Source: Vibrio zhanjiangensis
GTDB taxonomy: Bacteria > Pseudomonadota > Gammaproteobacteria > Enterobacterales > Vibrionaceae
DNA: 33,713 nt
Reading direction: 5' to 3'
Assembly (NCBI RefSeq): GCF_030161235.1
Contig: NZ_BSPW01000070.1
Span: forward strand, 1 to 33,713
A model generated the notes under the pieces. It was not told where the DNA came from. It did no database searches and was given only the letters and a program-made list of their open reading frames with translations. Each line of letters opens with the position of its first letter. Position 1 is the stretch's first letter. Made by a program: the position numbers and the translations under genes. This document shows, one piece after another, positions 14,910 through 23,909 of the stretch.

Positions 14910-17900
14910 CTACTCATTCGCTGCACAATTTAAGTTAAGAAGCATAAGCTCGCGTAAGGCAACTGAGAATTTAGCAAACTCGTGCACAGAACCAACTTTG
15001 AATTCATTGAGGATGTTTTCCCATCTGTGTAATGACTCCTCATTACTAGCAATCCAGTCATCTAATGCTTTCATCACGTCTAGCTTTTCAGGTGTGCAGT
15101 TGCAGCTAAGAACTTGTCCAGTAAGCTGACGCTGCTGCCAATCGAGGTCTTCTCTAAACGCCGCACGAGCCAATGCTTGCCAGTTGTTATCAACTGCTTG
15201 TGCATTAATTTGGCTTAGGAACCAATGCAGAGAAAGTCTATCACCTAGATGGAAATAAAGTTTTGCAACCTGTTCGACGGAAATGCCTTTTTCTCGAGAG
15301 ACCGTAGAAATATCGAACACTGAGTACAGGCTTGATAAGCGAGATACGTAGATCGCGGTTTCTGGTGTAATGCCTTGCTCAATCCAAGACTGCGCCATCT
15401 GCTTGTGTTCTTCGACTTCAGCAGGTACCAAGATCTCATTCAATTTTGCATTGATGGTTTCTACATCACCTTGATAAAGTTCAACAAGCTCTTTTACGCA
15501 TTGACGTCCTGTTCTATTGCGCAGCACCCAACGTGATAACCTTCTCATTGTTCTACGTACATAAAACATCATATCATATTGAGCTGTAGTGGAAGCTTTG
15601 TTATCGAGTTCACGTATTGATGTGAATACCTTATCTAAACCAAAAATTTCTCGACAAGCAGCGTAAGCATTCGCGATATCGACAATATGTGCACCTGTTT
15701 CCTCTTGCATACGGGTAACATAGTTGCATCCCATCTCATTAACCATTTGATTTGCTAGTGCCGTTGCGATAATTTCGGCTCGCAGAGGATGGTTATTCAT
15801 TTGGTCACTGTATTTACGTCGTAACTCAGTTGGGAAGTAATTCACTAATTGCTGAGCATGATAATCGTCATTGGCAATATCATCATGAACGAGATCTTCT
15901 TTTAACACCATTTTGCCATAAGCGACCAATACCGCTAGCTCAGGACGTGTCAAAGCTTGACCGAGTTTCTCACGCTCAAGGAGCGTTTCATCATCAGGAA
16001 TATATTCTAACGCTCGATCTAAGTGACCCGCTTTTTCCATATCATGAATAAAACGAATTTGCTCTTTAACGATACCAGTACCACGTTGCTCTGTTACCGA
16101 GATAGACTCAGATTGACAGTAGGCATCATCTAAAACAATTTCACCCACTTCGTCTTCCATGGATTCCAGAATCTTGTTGCGCTGTTTCACAGTCAGGTCG
16201 CCATTGGCAACAAGTCCGTTGAGGAAGATTTTAATATTTACTTCGTTATCCGAGCAATCTACTCCCCCTACGTTGTCAACAAAATCTGTGTTCACACGCC
16301 CGCCGGTAAGGGCATATTCAACACGACCGAGTTGAGTCATGCCCAAGTTGCCACCTTCGCCAACAACTTTTGCTCGTAAGTCTCGACCATCAATGCGCAG
16401 AACATCATTAGCACGATCGCCAACATCAGTGTGGGTTTCACTTGCCGATTTAACGTAAGTACCTATTCCGCCATTCCACAACAAATCAACTTCCATTTTC
16501 AGGATTTTCTTGATCAGATCATTTGGCGGTAAAGAGGTTTTCTTAGTCCCGATCATTTTTTGAATTTCGGGTGTAAGTGAGATGGATTTAGCTCTACGTG
16601 AGAATATACCACCTCCTTTGGAAATCAGCTTGGCGTTGTAATCTTCCCAACTTGAACGTGGCAATTTGAACAAACGATCACGTTCTTTCCAGCTTTTCGC
16701 AGAATCTGGGTTGGGATCAATAAAGATATGCAAGTGGTTGAATGCGGCTTGCAAACGAATGTGTTTCGATAGCAGCATGCCATTACCAAATACATCACCA
16801 GCCATATCACCAATGCCCACGGCAGTAAAATCGGTCGTTTGGCAGTCGATACCCATCTCTCTAAAGTGGCGTTTTACGGATTCCCATCCACCTTTAGCTG
16901 TGATACCCATCGCCTTGTGGTCATAACCATTTGAGCCGCCCGATGCAAAGGCATCTCCAAGCCAGAAGTTATATTCTTCAGACACTGAGTTCGCCAAATC
17001 AGAGAAGGTTGCTGTCCCTTTGTCGGCAGCGACAACTAAGTACGGATCATCTTCGTCATGACGTACAACATTTTTCGGAGGTATAACTTCTCCCTCGATA
17101 ATGTTGTCTGACACATCTAAAAGCGCACGAATAAAGCGCTTGTAGCAACGCTGTCCTTCAGCGAAAATTTCGTCTCTATTACTTAAATTGTGTTGACGTT
17201 TACAAACGAAACCACCCTTTGCACCTACAGGCACAATAACCGTATTTTTAACTTGCTGAGCTTTTACTAGACCGAGAATTTCGGTACGGAAATCTTCTTG
17301 GCGATCCGACCATCTCAAACCACCACGTGCTACTTTACCGCCTCTTAAGTGGACACCTTCTATATCGGGTGCATAAACAAAGATTTCAAATGCAGGGACA
17401 GGCTGTGGGATCTCAGGGATATCTCTCGGCTTCATCTTTAAAGACAACCAAGGCTTAGGTTGCTTATTCTCATCCACTTGATAGTAATTGGTTCTTAAGG
17501 TAGCAGAAATCATTTCCATATAGCGGCGGATAATTCGGTCATCATCCAAGCTTTCGACATGATCAAGTTGTTCTGTCATGGCATTGATGAGTTCTGTCTG
17601 ACCTTTTTGGCTCCCCTTATGTTTGGGGTCAAAACGTTTAGTAAATAAAGATACTAGCCCTTTTGCTAACTCAGGATAGTAACTTAATGTATCTTCTATA
17701 TATTGTTGACTGAATGGAAAACCAACTTGACGCATGTACCTTGCGTAGGCACGAAGAATAGAAATCTCACGACCAGTCAGCGATGCTCCTAGTACGAGCC
17801 TATTGAAACCATCACTTTCCAAATCTCCAGCCCATATTGCAGCGAAGGCTTGTTGGAATCTATCCCGTGCTTCACGAAGATCGACACTCTTCTCACTTTT

Positions 17901-19751
17901 ATGCAACATAGAGAAGTCGAGAATCCAGTATACGTGACCATCCGCTTTACGCACTTCATACGGAGATTCACCAATGACACGTAGGCCTAAGTTCTCAAGC
18001 ATCGGCATAACATCTGAGAGGTGAATAGGCTCATCACGGTGATACAGCTTTAATCGAACCGATTTGGAATCTGAAGCCAGCTCTTGGGGACGATAAAACA
18101 ACATCCCTAGTCGGTTATCATCACTCAGTGATTCAATTCGTTCGATGTCAGAGACTGCAGAGCCAGGCATAACATCTTCTTTATATGAACGTGGGAATGC
18201 ATGTAAATACTCTTTCGCTAGTGGAAGACCTTTACTTTCACCAAAATTCGCTACGATCGCATCAGAGAGGCGGTCGTCCCAAGTTGAAGATGCTTCCATT
18301 AAATTTTGCTCAATCATTTTGACGTCAACGTCCATGTTGTTGTTATCAACACGAACAATATAATGTGTTCTGGCAAGTGGACTTTCAGAGAAATAAGTCG
18401 TGAACTCAACATCATTATCACAACCAAAATATTGCTTAAGTATTTTTTGAGTTTGACGTCTGAGCTCTGTGTTGTATCGGTCTTTGTTGACATAGACCAT
18501 GCAACTGAAGAAACGCCCAAATGGGTCTTTACGAACGAAGAGGCGCAGCATGTCACGATCTTGCATTTGAACAACGCCCATGCCGACTTCTAGCAATTCA
18601 TCCTCGTTAGCTTGAAGTAGTTCATCACGTGGATAGTTTTCTAAAATGTTGTGTAAGGCCTTAAATGCATAAGAACCTTCACGATACCCACTTGCAGCCA
18701 AAATACGTTCTACTTTTTCTCGGATCAGAGGTATGCTCGCAACGCTTTGGTTGTATACTGCTGACGTGTATAGTCCCGTGAATCTATGTTCACCGATGAC
18801 TTTGCCATTCTTGTTGAACTTTTTGATGCCGATATAATCGGTATAAGCGGGTCGGTGAATATGTGACTGAGTATTACCTTTCGTCATGATGAGCAAGAAA
18901 GGTTTGGTAGCCTCTATACGAGCCGAATCAGGGAAATCAGATAGCTTAACGCTACGAACACGATTACTATTGGCAAATAGGCCAAGCCCTTTATCTTCAG
19001 TTGGTCTTAATTCTGTATCACCATCAACACTGACTAAGTCATACTCTTTATAGCCCATAAATGTAAAATTATGGTTACCTAGCCAGCGAAGGAACTTAAC
19101 AGTTTCATCGTAGCGGTCACTGTCGATCGCAACATGACCTTTCTGCGCTTCAACTTGATTAGTCACATCTTCAAGTTTCTCAACCATCAGCAACCAGTCA
19201 TGCACCACTAACGCCGTGTCTGTGATAATTTTCTTAAGCTCTTCACGCAGCAAGGACATCGTTTCTTTAGAGCTAAGTCTATCAACTTCCATATGGAACA
19301 AAGACTTAAGTGTTCCTTTTCCTTGATTGATAGAAGTCACATCGCCAGACTTGTTACGCTCAATCTGAGTGGGGCCATGAAGCATCAAATGAGATGCTAA
19401 ATCTAATCGGCTCAGGGCCATTTTTACAGAATCTACGAGAAAAGGCGTATCTGGAACAACGATTTCTACGATAGTGTGGGTGGATTGCCATCCTTGACGA
19501 CTCACAGTTGGGTTAAACACTCTTACAGAGACTTCGCCGGGTTTCTTCTCGTTTATGTGGTGCCAAAGGCTGATAATTGCACCATAAAGATCAGATTCAT
19601 TCCTTTCGACAAGGTCGTCATGAGAAATATTGCTAAATAAATGCTGAGCAAGTTGAGTGACAAGGGGTTGATGAGCAAGCTCGAGTTTGTCTTGAATCAG
19701 TTTGTAGACCTTTTCAAGCAGAACCGGCATTAAAGTTTCACGCGCGGTCAT
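14910..19751 (-). CDS. NAD-specific glutamate dehydrogenase, large (about 180 kDa) type
   Basis: This very large cytoplasmic enzyme (1613 residues) converts glutamate to 2-oxoglutarate and ammonia with NAD. The N-terminal third is the regulatory region of the family (with ACT-like parts). The catalytic region is recognised by RGGLRWSDRQEDFRTEILGL and VPVGAKGGFVCKRQ (about 835-845), and further on by VVGEGGNLGMTQLGRVEY and GGVDCSDNEVNIKI. An in-frame TTG five codons upstream is less likely, because the Shine-Dalgarno GGAG would then lie inside the gene; ATG 19751 is seven bases past it. It is transcribed alone and ends in a strong terminator before pyrD. This gene is widespread in vibrios at this place. 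Confidence 0.94.
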   Translation of the reverse strand: MTARETLMPVLLEKVYKLIQDKLELAHQPLVTQLAQHLFSNISHDDLVERNESDLYGAIISLWHHINEKKPGEVSVRVFNPTVSRQGWQSTHTIVEIVVPDTPFLVDSVKMALSRLDLASHLMLHGPTQIERNKSGDVTSINQGKGTLKSLFHMEVDRLSSKETMSLLREELKKIITDTALVVHDWLLMVEKLEDVTNQVEAQKGHVAIDSDRYDETVKFLRWLGNHNFTFMGYKEYDLVSVDGDTELRPTEDKGLGLFANSNRVRSVKLSDFPDSARIEATKPFLLIMTKGNTQSHIHRPAYTDYIGIKKFNKNGKVIGEHRFTGLYTSAVYNQSVASIPLIREKVERILAASGYREGSYAFKALHNILENYPRDELLQANEDELLEVGMGVVQMQDRDMLRLFVRKDPFGRFFSCMVYVNKDRYNTELRRQTQKILKQYFGCDNDVEFTTYFSESPLARTHYIVRVDNNNMDVDVKMIEQNLMEASSTWDDRLSDAIVANFGESKGLPLAKEYLHAFPRSYKEDVMPGSAVSDIERIESLSDDNRLGMLFYRPQELASDSKSVRLKLYHRDEPIHLSDVMPMLENLGLRVIGESPYEVRKADGHVYWILDFSMLHKSEKSVDLREARDRFQQAFAAIWAGDLESDGFNRLVLGASLTGREISILRAYARYMRQVGFPFSQQYIEDTLSYYPELAKGLVSLFTKRFDPKHKGSQKGQTELINAMTEQLDHVESLDDDRIIRRYMEMISATLRTNYYQVDENKQPKPWLSLKMKPRDIPEIPQPVPAFEIFVYAPDIEGVHLRGGKVARGGLRWSDRQEDFRTEILGLVKAQQVKNTVIVPVGAKGGFVCKRQHNLSNRDEIFAEGQRCYKRFIRALLDVSDNIIEGEVIPPKNVVRHDEDDPYLVVAADKGTATFSDLANSVSEEYNFWLGDAFASGGSNGYDHKAMGITAKGGWESVKRHFREMGIDCQTTDFTAVGIGDMAGDVFGNGMLLSKHIRLQAAFNHLHIFIDPNPDSAKSWKERDRLFKLPRSSWEDYNAKLISKGGGIFSRRAKSISLTPEIQKMIGTKKTSLPPNDLIKKILKMEVDLLWNGGIGTYVKSASETHTDVGDRANDVLRIDGRDLRAKVVGEGGNLGMTQLGRVEYALTGGRVNTDFVDNVGGVDCSDNEVNIKIFLNGLVANGDLTVKQRNKILESMEDEVGEIVLDDAYCQSESISVTEQRGTGIVKEQIRFIHDMEKAGHLDRALEYIPDDETLLEREKLGQALTRPELAVLVAYGKMVLKEDLVHDDIANDDYHAQQLVNYFPTELRRKYSDQMNNHPLRAEIIATALANQMVNEMGCNYVTRMQEETGAHIVDIANAYAACREIFGLDKVFTSIRELDNKASTTAQYDMMFYVRRTMRRLSRWVLRNRTGRQCVKELVELYQGDVETINAKLNEILVPAEVEEHKQMAQSWIEQGITPETAIYVSRLSSLYSVFDISTVSREKGISVEQVAKLYFHLGDRLSLHWFLSQINAQAVDNNWQALARAAFREDLDWQQRQLTGQVLSCNCTPEKLDVMKALDDWIASNEESLHRWENILNEFKVGSVHEFAKFSVALRELMLLNLNCAANE

Positions 19752-19939
19752 AATCACACTCCACAATTAGAATTTTATATATTTTTGAGGGCTGTTGTAA
19801 GCATAGTGCTTAACACGGGTAATGCCGCTTTATTGTAAAAGCTTTATTGATAAATGGTTAATTCTTTTGGGAGTGGTAAGAGGTGAAATGTTTGATAATG
19901 TGACTAAGGTTCTATTTAAAGTCTTATAGAATCAATTGC

Positions 19940-20158
19940 TCACAGCATTTCCAGCTTTATAAACTTATTATTTTGGTCAGTTGTCAGGCGAAAGCGTCCA
20001 TTGAGACCAATTTGGCTAAGAAATGGACGAAATTTAATCGCAGAAAGCTGCAGCCGTAATCCATTTTCGGTAGTGACAAGGACATTACTCGCTACGCCAC
20101 TGTAGTGAGCTAAGAAAGTTTGGTACGAGATGTTAAGTGAAAAATAGTACTGGTTCAT
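19940..20158 (-). CDS. DUF2835 family small protein
   Basis: The 72 residues are of the DUF2835 family, with the family signs MNQYYFSLNISYQTFLAHYSG, LQLSAIKFRPFLS and GLNGRFRLTTDQNNKF. Its function is unknown. It is basic and has no membrane segment. It lies between pepN (80 bases upstream on the same strand) and the glutamate dehydrogenase, and may be read from the pepN promoter. The Shine-Dalgarno is weak. Confidence 0.85.
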   Translation of the reverse strand: MNQYYFSLNISYQTFLAHYSGVASNVLVTTENGLRLQLSAIKFRPFLSQIGLNGRFRLTTDQNNKFIKLEML

Positions 20159-20239
20159 TTACACAGTCGATTTTTTAGCTTTGTAGCAACGTATAGTAAA
20201 GCAGCAGCACATACAGTACCACTGCTTTATGCTTTGAGA

Positions 20240-22846
20240 CTATGAGTCCAATGCTTTGCTTACCTTCTCAAACAGATCATTTGCAAGGTTATCCATGGCT
20301 CTTAACTTTTCTAGCTCCACTTTTATCATGCTTTGTCGTGTTTCATCATATTTGCGGAACTTAAGCAAAGGATCAATTAAACGAGAAGCAACTTGAGGAT
20401 TACTTGTATTTAACTCTTTAAGGATTTTGCCCGCAAACAAGTATCCTTCTCCTGATTTTGCATGAAACTGTACTGGGTTCATGTTTAGGAATGAACCGAT
20501 TAAATTCCTAATGCGGTTTGGATTTTTGAGACTAAATGATTCGTGATCCATTGTTGATTTGATGACTTCTAATGCGTTATCAGCAGGGTTAGACCCTTGT
20601 AGAGCAAACCATTTGTCCATAACCAGCCCATCGTGCTTCCACTTCTCACTGTAATCAGCCATCAATGTTTCACGGCATTCTAACTGAGCACTGTTTGCTG
20701 AACTCATTGCCGCAATTGTGTCTGTCATATTGTTTGCTGAGAAATATTGACTATTTATCAATTGATTACCATTGTCAGTGTAGGCGAGATAAGACAAGGC
20801 TGTATTACGTAGTGACCGCATGCCTATTGCTTGATGCGTAATGCTGTATTGTGCTTGTTGTAAAGTATGATAAAGCGAACTGAATTCGTCTTCCAATGCA
20901 TTCGCTAGCTTAACTTTAATCGCTTTCAGCACTTTCGCAATGGCATCCACATCGACTCGATTGTACCAACCCGACACCTCGTTATGGCTTGGAAGAGTCA
21001 TAACTTCAGCTATCAATGCAGGTTCCAATGTTTCGGACAGTAAAACCCCTCTAAAAGCATCGATTAAAGACGGGGGTAACGTAATATCTTTGTTGCCTTG
21101 CACGGCTGTGACATTGCTACGAATATATTTTGCCAACAGAGTTTGCCCTGCATCCCAACGGGAAAAATCATTTTTAGCCTGCGTCATTAAGAAGGCTAAC
21201 TCGTCATCGCTATAGTCGTATTCCAATATTACGGGAGCAGAAAAATCGCGCAATAGCGAGGGTATCGGATTCTCTGTTACATTTTCAAAAACAAAAGTTT
21301 GCTTTTCTTCGGTGACGTTGAGGATGTTGCCCACCCTCACTCCGTTACATTGTAACTCTATAACTTGGCCATTGTTTGTATAGAGCTCTATATCTAAGGG
21401 GATATGTAATGGCTGCTTATCTTGCTGGTCGTGGGTAGCTTCTGTACTCTGAGACACGACCAGAGAATAAGTTTGTTTTTCCGAGTTATATTCACTTTCG
21501 ATCGATACTGTTGGAGTACCCGATTGACTATACCACAATCTAAATTGTTTCAGGTCAACGCCGGAGGCGTCTTCCATTGCCGCGACAAAATCTTCGCACG
21601 TTGCTGCAGTACCATCGTGACGTTGAAAATATAACTTCATGCCCTTCTGAAAAGCTTCTTCACCCAGTAGAGTATGCATCATTCTTATCACCTCACTGCC
21701 TTTTTCATAGACAGTTAAGGTGTAAAAATTATTCATTTCAATGACTTTCTCAGGGCGAATGGGATGAGACATCGGGCTCGCATCCTCAGCAAACTGAGGG
21801 CCTCTAATAATACGGACATTATTAATCCGATTGACAGCCCGAGAGCCTAAATCTGATGAGAACTCTTGATCACGAAATACAGTTAGCCCTTCTTTAAGGC
21901 TTAACTGAAACCAATCTCTACAGGTTACTCGATTGCCCGTCCAGTTGTGAAAATATTCATGGCCAATCACCGCCTCGATGCCTAAATAGTCTGTATCAGT
22001 CGCCGTTTGCTCATTCGCTAAAACAAACTTAGAGTTAAAAATGTTTAACCCTTTGTTTTCCATCGCGCCCATATTGAAAAAGTCAACGGCCACAATCATG
22101 TAGATATCAAGATCATACTCAAGGTCAAAACGCTCCTCATCCCACTTCATAGAATTGATGAGCGATGTCATTGCATGAGAGGCTCTGTCAAGGTTCCCTT
22201 TGTCGACAAAAATTTCAAGTTCAACATTACGTCCTGATTTAGTAACGTATTTATCGCGTAGAACATCAAAGTCACCCGCGACTAGAGCAAATAAATAAGC
22301 GGGTTTGGGATGAGGGTCCTGCCATTGTACCCAATGGCGGCCATTTTCTAGTACCCCTTCTGCAATACGATTGCCGTTGCTCAACAAATACGGATATTGT
22401 GTTTTATCTGCGATGACTTTTGTTGTGTATTTTGCGAGTACATCCGGCCTGTCTAAATAGTAGGTAATTCTACGAAAGCCCTCTGCTTCACATTGAGTAC
22501 AAAACGCACCGCCGGACTTATACAAACCTTCCAAAGCCGTATTGGCCTCCGGATCAATCTCAGTGACCACTTTTAGCTCGAATTCCTGCGGAAGCCCTGA
22601 GATAACGATCCCACCCTCAACTTGTTCAAATCTCGTCCATTTCTCTTCATTTACCTCAATACTTGTAAGTTTGAGGTGTTCACCATCTAGATGGAGAACA
22701 TTATCTTGTTCAAGTTGGGTAACTTTTGAAACCGCTGTTACTTTAGTATTGTTGTCATAAAGATCAAAAACCAAATCAATGCTTGAAATTGTGTGTGACG
22801 GTGGTGTGTAATCTTTGCGGTACTTGGCTTGAGGTGTTTGAGCCAT
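20240..22846 (-). CDS. pepN: Aminopeptidase N (M1 family)
   Basis: This cytoplasmic zinc aminopeptidase with broad specificity is a main route of peptide breakdown. The 868 residues match the enteric enzyme (870). The substrate-binding GAMEN motif is at about 260-264. The zinc site HEYFH has His296, Glu297 and His300, and the third ligand lies in LKEGLTVFRD. C-terminal helical repeats close the active site. AAGGA nine bases before ATG supports the start. A hairpin (AAAGCAG/CTGCTTT, about 20197-20229) follows the gene but has no T-run, so the DUF2835 gene may be cotranscribed. Confidence 0.97.
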   Translation of the reverse strand: MAQTPQAKYRKDYTPPSHTISSIDLVFDLYDNNTKVTAVSKVTQLEQDNVLHLDGEHLKLTSIEVNEEKWTRFEQVEGGIVISGLPQEFELKVVTEIDPEANTALEGLYKSGGAFCTQCEAEGFRRITYYLDRPDVLAKYTTKVIADKTQYPYLLSNGNRIAEGVLENGRHWVQWQDPHPKPAYLFALVAGDFDVLRDKYVTKSGRNVELEIFVDKGNLDRASHAMTSLINSMKWDEERFDLEYDLDIYMIVAVDFFNMGAMENKGLNIFNSKFVLANEQTATDTDYLGIEAVIGHEYFHNWTGNRVTCRDWFQLSLKEGLTVFRDQEFSSDLGSRAVNRINNVRIIRGPQFAEDASPMSHPIRPEKVIEMNNFYTLTVYEKGSEVIRMMHTLLGEEAFQKGMKLYFQRHDGTAATCEDFVAAMEDASGVDLKQFRLWYSQSGTPTVSIESEYNSEKQTYSLVVSQSTEATHDQQDKQPLHIPLDIELYTNNGQVIELQCNGVRVGNILNVTEEKQTFVFENVTENPIPSLLRDFSAPVILEYDYSDDELAFLMTQAKNDFSRWDAGQTLLAKYIRSNVTAVQGNKDITLPPSLIDAFRGVLLSETLEPALIAEVMTLPSHNEVSGWYNRVDVDAIAKVLKAIKVKLANALEDEFSSLYHTLQQAQYSITHQAIGMRSLRNTALSYLAYTDNGNQLINSQYFSANNMTDTIAAMSSANSAQLECRETLMADYSEKWKHDGLVMDKWFALQGSNPADNALEVIKSTMDHESFSLKNPNRIRNLIGSFLNMNPVQFHAKSGEGYLFAGKILKELNTSNPQVASRLIDPLLKFRKYDETRQSMIKVELEKLRAMDNLANDLFEKVSKALDS

Positions 22847-23060
22847 TTCGAAATCCTTCTAACTAATATGTCATGTAATGTGAGGTCTCTTACCAGAATG
22901 TGCAAGTAAATGGTCATCCGATGAACATTTATCCTAAAATTCGGCTTTGCTCTGACTTAGACAATTAAGAGGAAAAGAATAATCTGACAATTCTATGTAT
23001 GCTGAAATAGGTGGCAGAAATTTATTCTCCTACGTGAAGAACAGATTACCCTTATCACAA

Positions 23061-23093
23061 CAAAAAAACGAGATATTGTTTACCAATACCTCG
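23061..23093 (-). terminator. Terminator after the exported hypothetical gene
   Basis: On the minus strand CGAGGTATTG pairs with CAATATCTCG (one mismatch), and seven T follow (23062-23068). Confidence 0.8.
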
Positions 23094-23121
23094 TCTCCAA
23101 CAGAAACAATTTGTGGTGGTG

Positions 23122-23784
23122 TTATCTCACGCGGTTAAGCACTGCATAGAGTGCTCCTTCTTCCATCTCCAAGGTGAGAATATCGCTATTTAAACTGTAT
23201 CTCGTCTCATGTTCACCATTTTCGTACAGTAATACAAGATGTTCGCCTTCGGTGTAATACACCCCTTTGTGAATCGCTTCATCACCATCATCGTTGCTAA
23301 CCCTAAACATAAACACAAAGTCAGGTTGTAAAATCAGGTCCATTTGCTGAACTTCACTGGTGACAAACTCTTCGCCACTCAACTGGGCACTAGACCACAT
23401 TCCAGCCAAAGCATTTGATAACGCTTTCGTAAATACAACACCGTTTAAATTAAGCATATTGTGATTACTTGAATAGCTGTAAGTCTGAGGCTCTGGCGTA
23501 TTCATTCCAAGGATAAGCGTATCATCGTTGGCCATATATAAACCTTCCCAATGGTCAACTGAGTAATCACGTTTTTGGATATCTATCTTAAAGCTGTATG
23601 TTGAATCCAAGTTCAATTTGATAGCCAAAAAATTTTCTTCAGATTGTTCTGGATTAGGGTTAACAAGATACCAATCACCGAGCAAAAATGGCTGATCAAA
23701 CTGTGTTAAGTCACTGTTATCGCGTACTTCATTAGCAAGACAAGATAGACTTAAACATGTAAGCAAAAATCCGATCCATCTCAT
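23122..23784 (-). CDS. Exported protein of unknown function, 220 aa
   Basis: I do not recognise this protein. The N-terminus MRWIGFLLTCLSLSCLANEV is a signal peptide (cleavage probably after CLA). The [LVI]xxC pattern is poor, so a lipoprotein is less likely. The mature part is acidic and beta-rich in look, with two similar halves: FLLGDWYLVNPN and later LAGMWSSAQLSG, each followed by a stretch ending in a turn (DWYLV/MWSSA, DDTLILGMN/DILTLEME). This suggests a repeated beta domain. Start 23784 is chosen because GAGG lies seven bases before it and the signal peptide follows directly; an earlier ATG adds 14 basic residues. It lies between pepN and prc. Confidence 0.7.
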   Translation of the reverse strand: MRWIGFLLTCLSLSCLANEVRDNSDLTQFDQPFLLGDWYLVNPNPEQSEENFLAIKLNLDSTYSFKIDIQKRDYSVDHWEGLYMANDDTLILGMNTPEPQTYSYSSNHNMLNLNGVVFTKALSNALAGMWSSAQLSGEEFVTSEVQQMDLILQPDFVFMFRVSNDDGDEAIHKGVYYTEGEHLVLLYENGEHETRYSLNSDILTLEMEEGALYAVLNRVR

Positions 23785-23865
23785 AGTGCACCTCGCTCTT
23801 TTCTTTAAGCTTAGGCTCTGAAGCACAAATATGCGAAAAATTTGGATCTAGCTCACGATAAATAA

Positions 23866-23894
23866 GAAAAAAGCGAGCTTTTTACAGCCCGCTT
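23866..23894 (-). terminator. prc terminator
   Basis: On the minus strand AAGCGGGC and GCTCGCTT pair (one mismatch), and TTTT follows. It lies 16 bases after the prc stop. Confidence 0.75.
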
Positions 23895-23909
23895 TCTCAT
23901 CAGTTGAGG

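Noticed and set aside
18306..18593. 95-codon open frame on the plus strand
   Set aside because: It lies antisense to the glutamate dehydrogenase and has no recognisable protein features; it is a shadow of that gene.
20197..20229. Hairpin AAAGCAG/CTGCTTT between pepN and the DUF2835 gene as a terminator
   Set aside because: It has a 17-base loop or more and no T-run in either direction.
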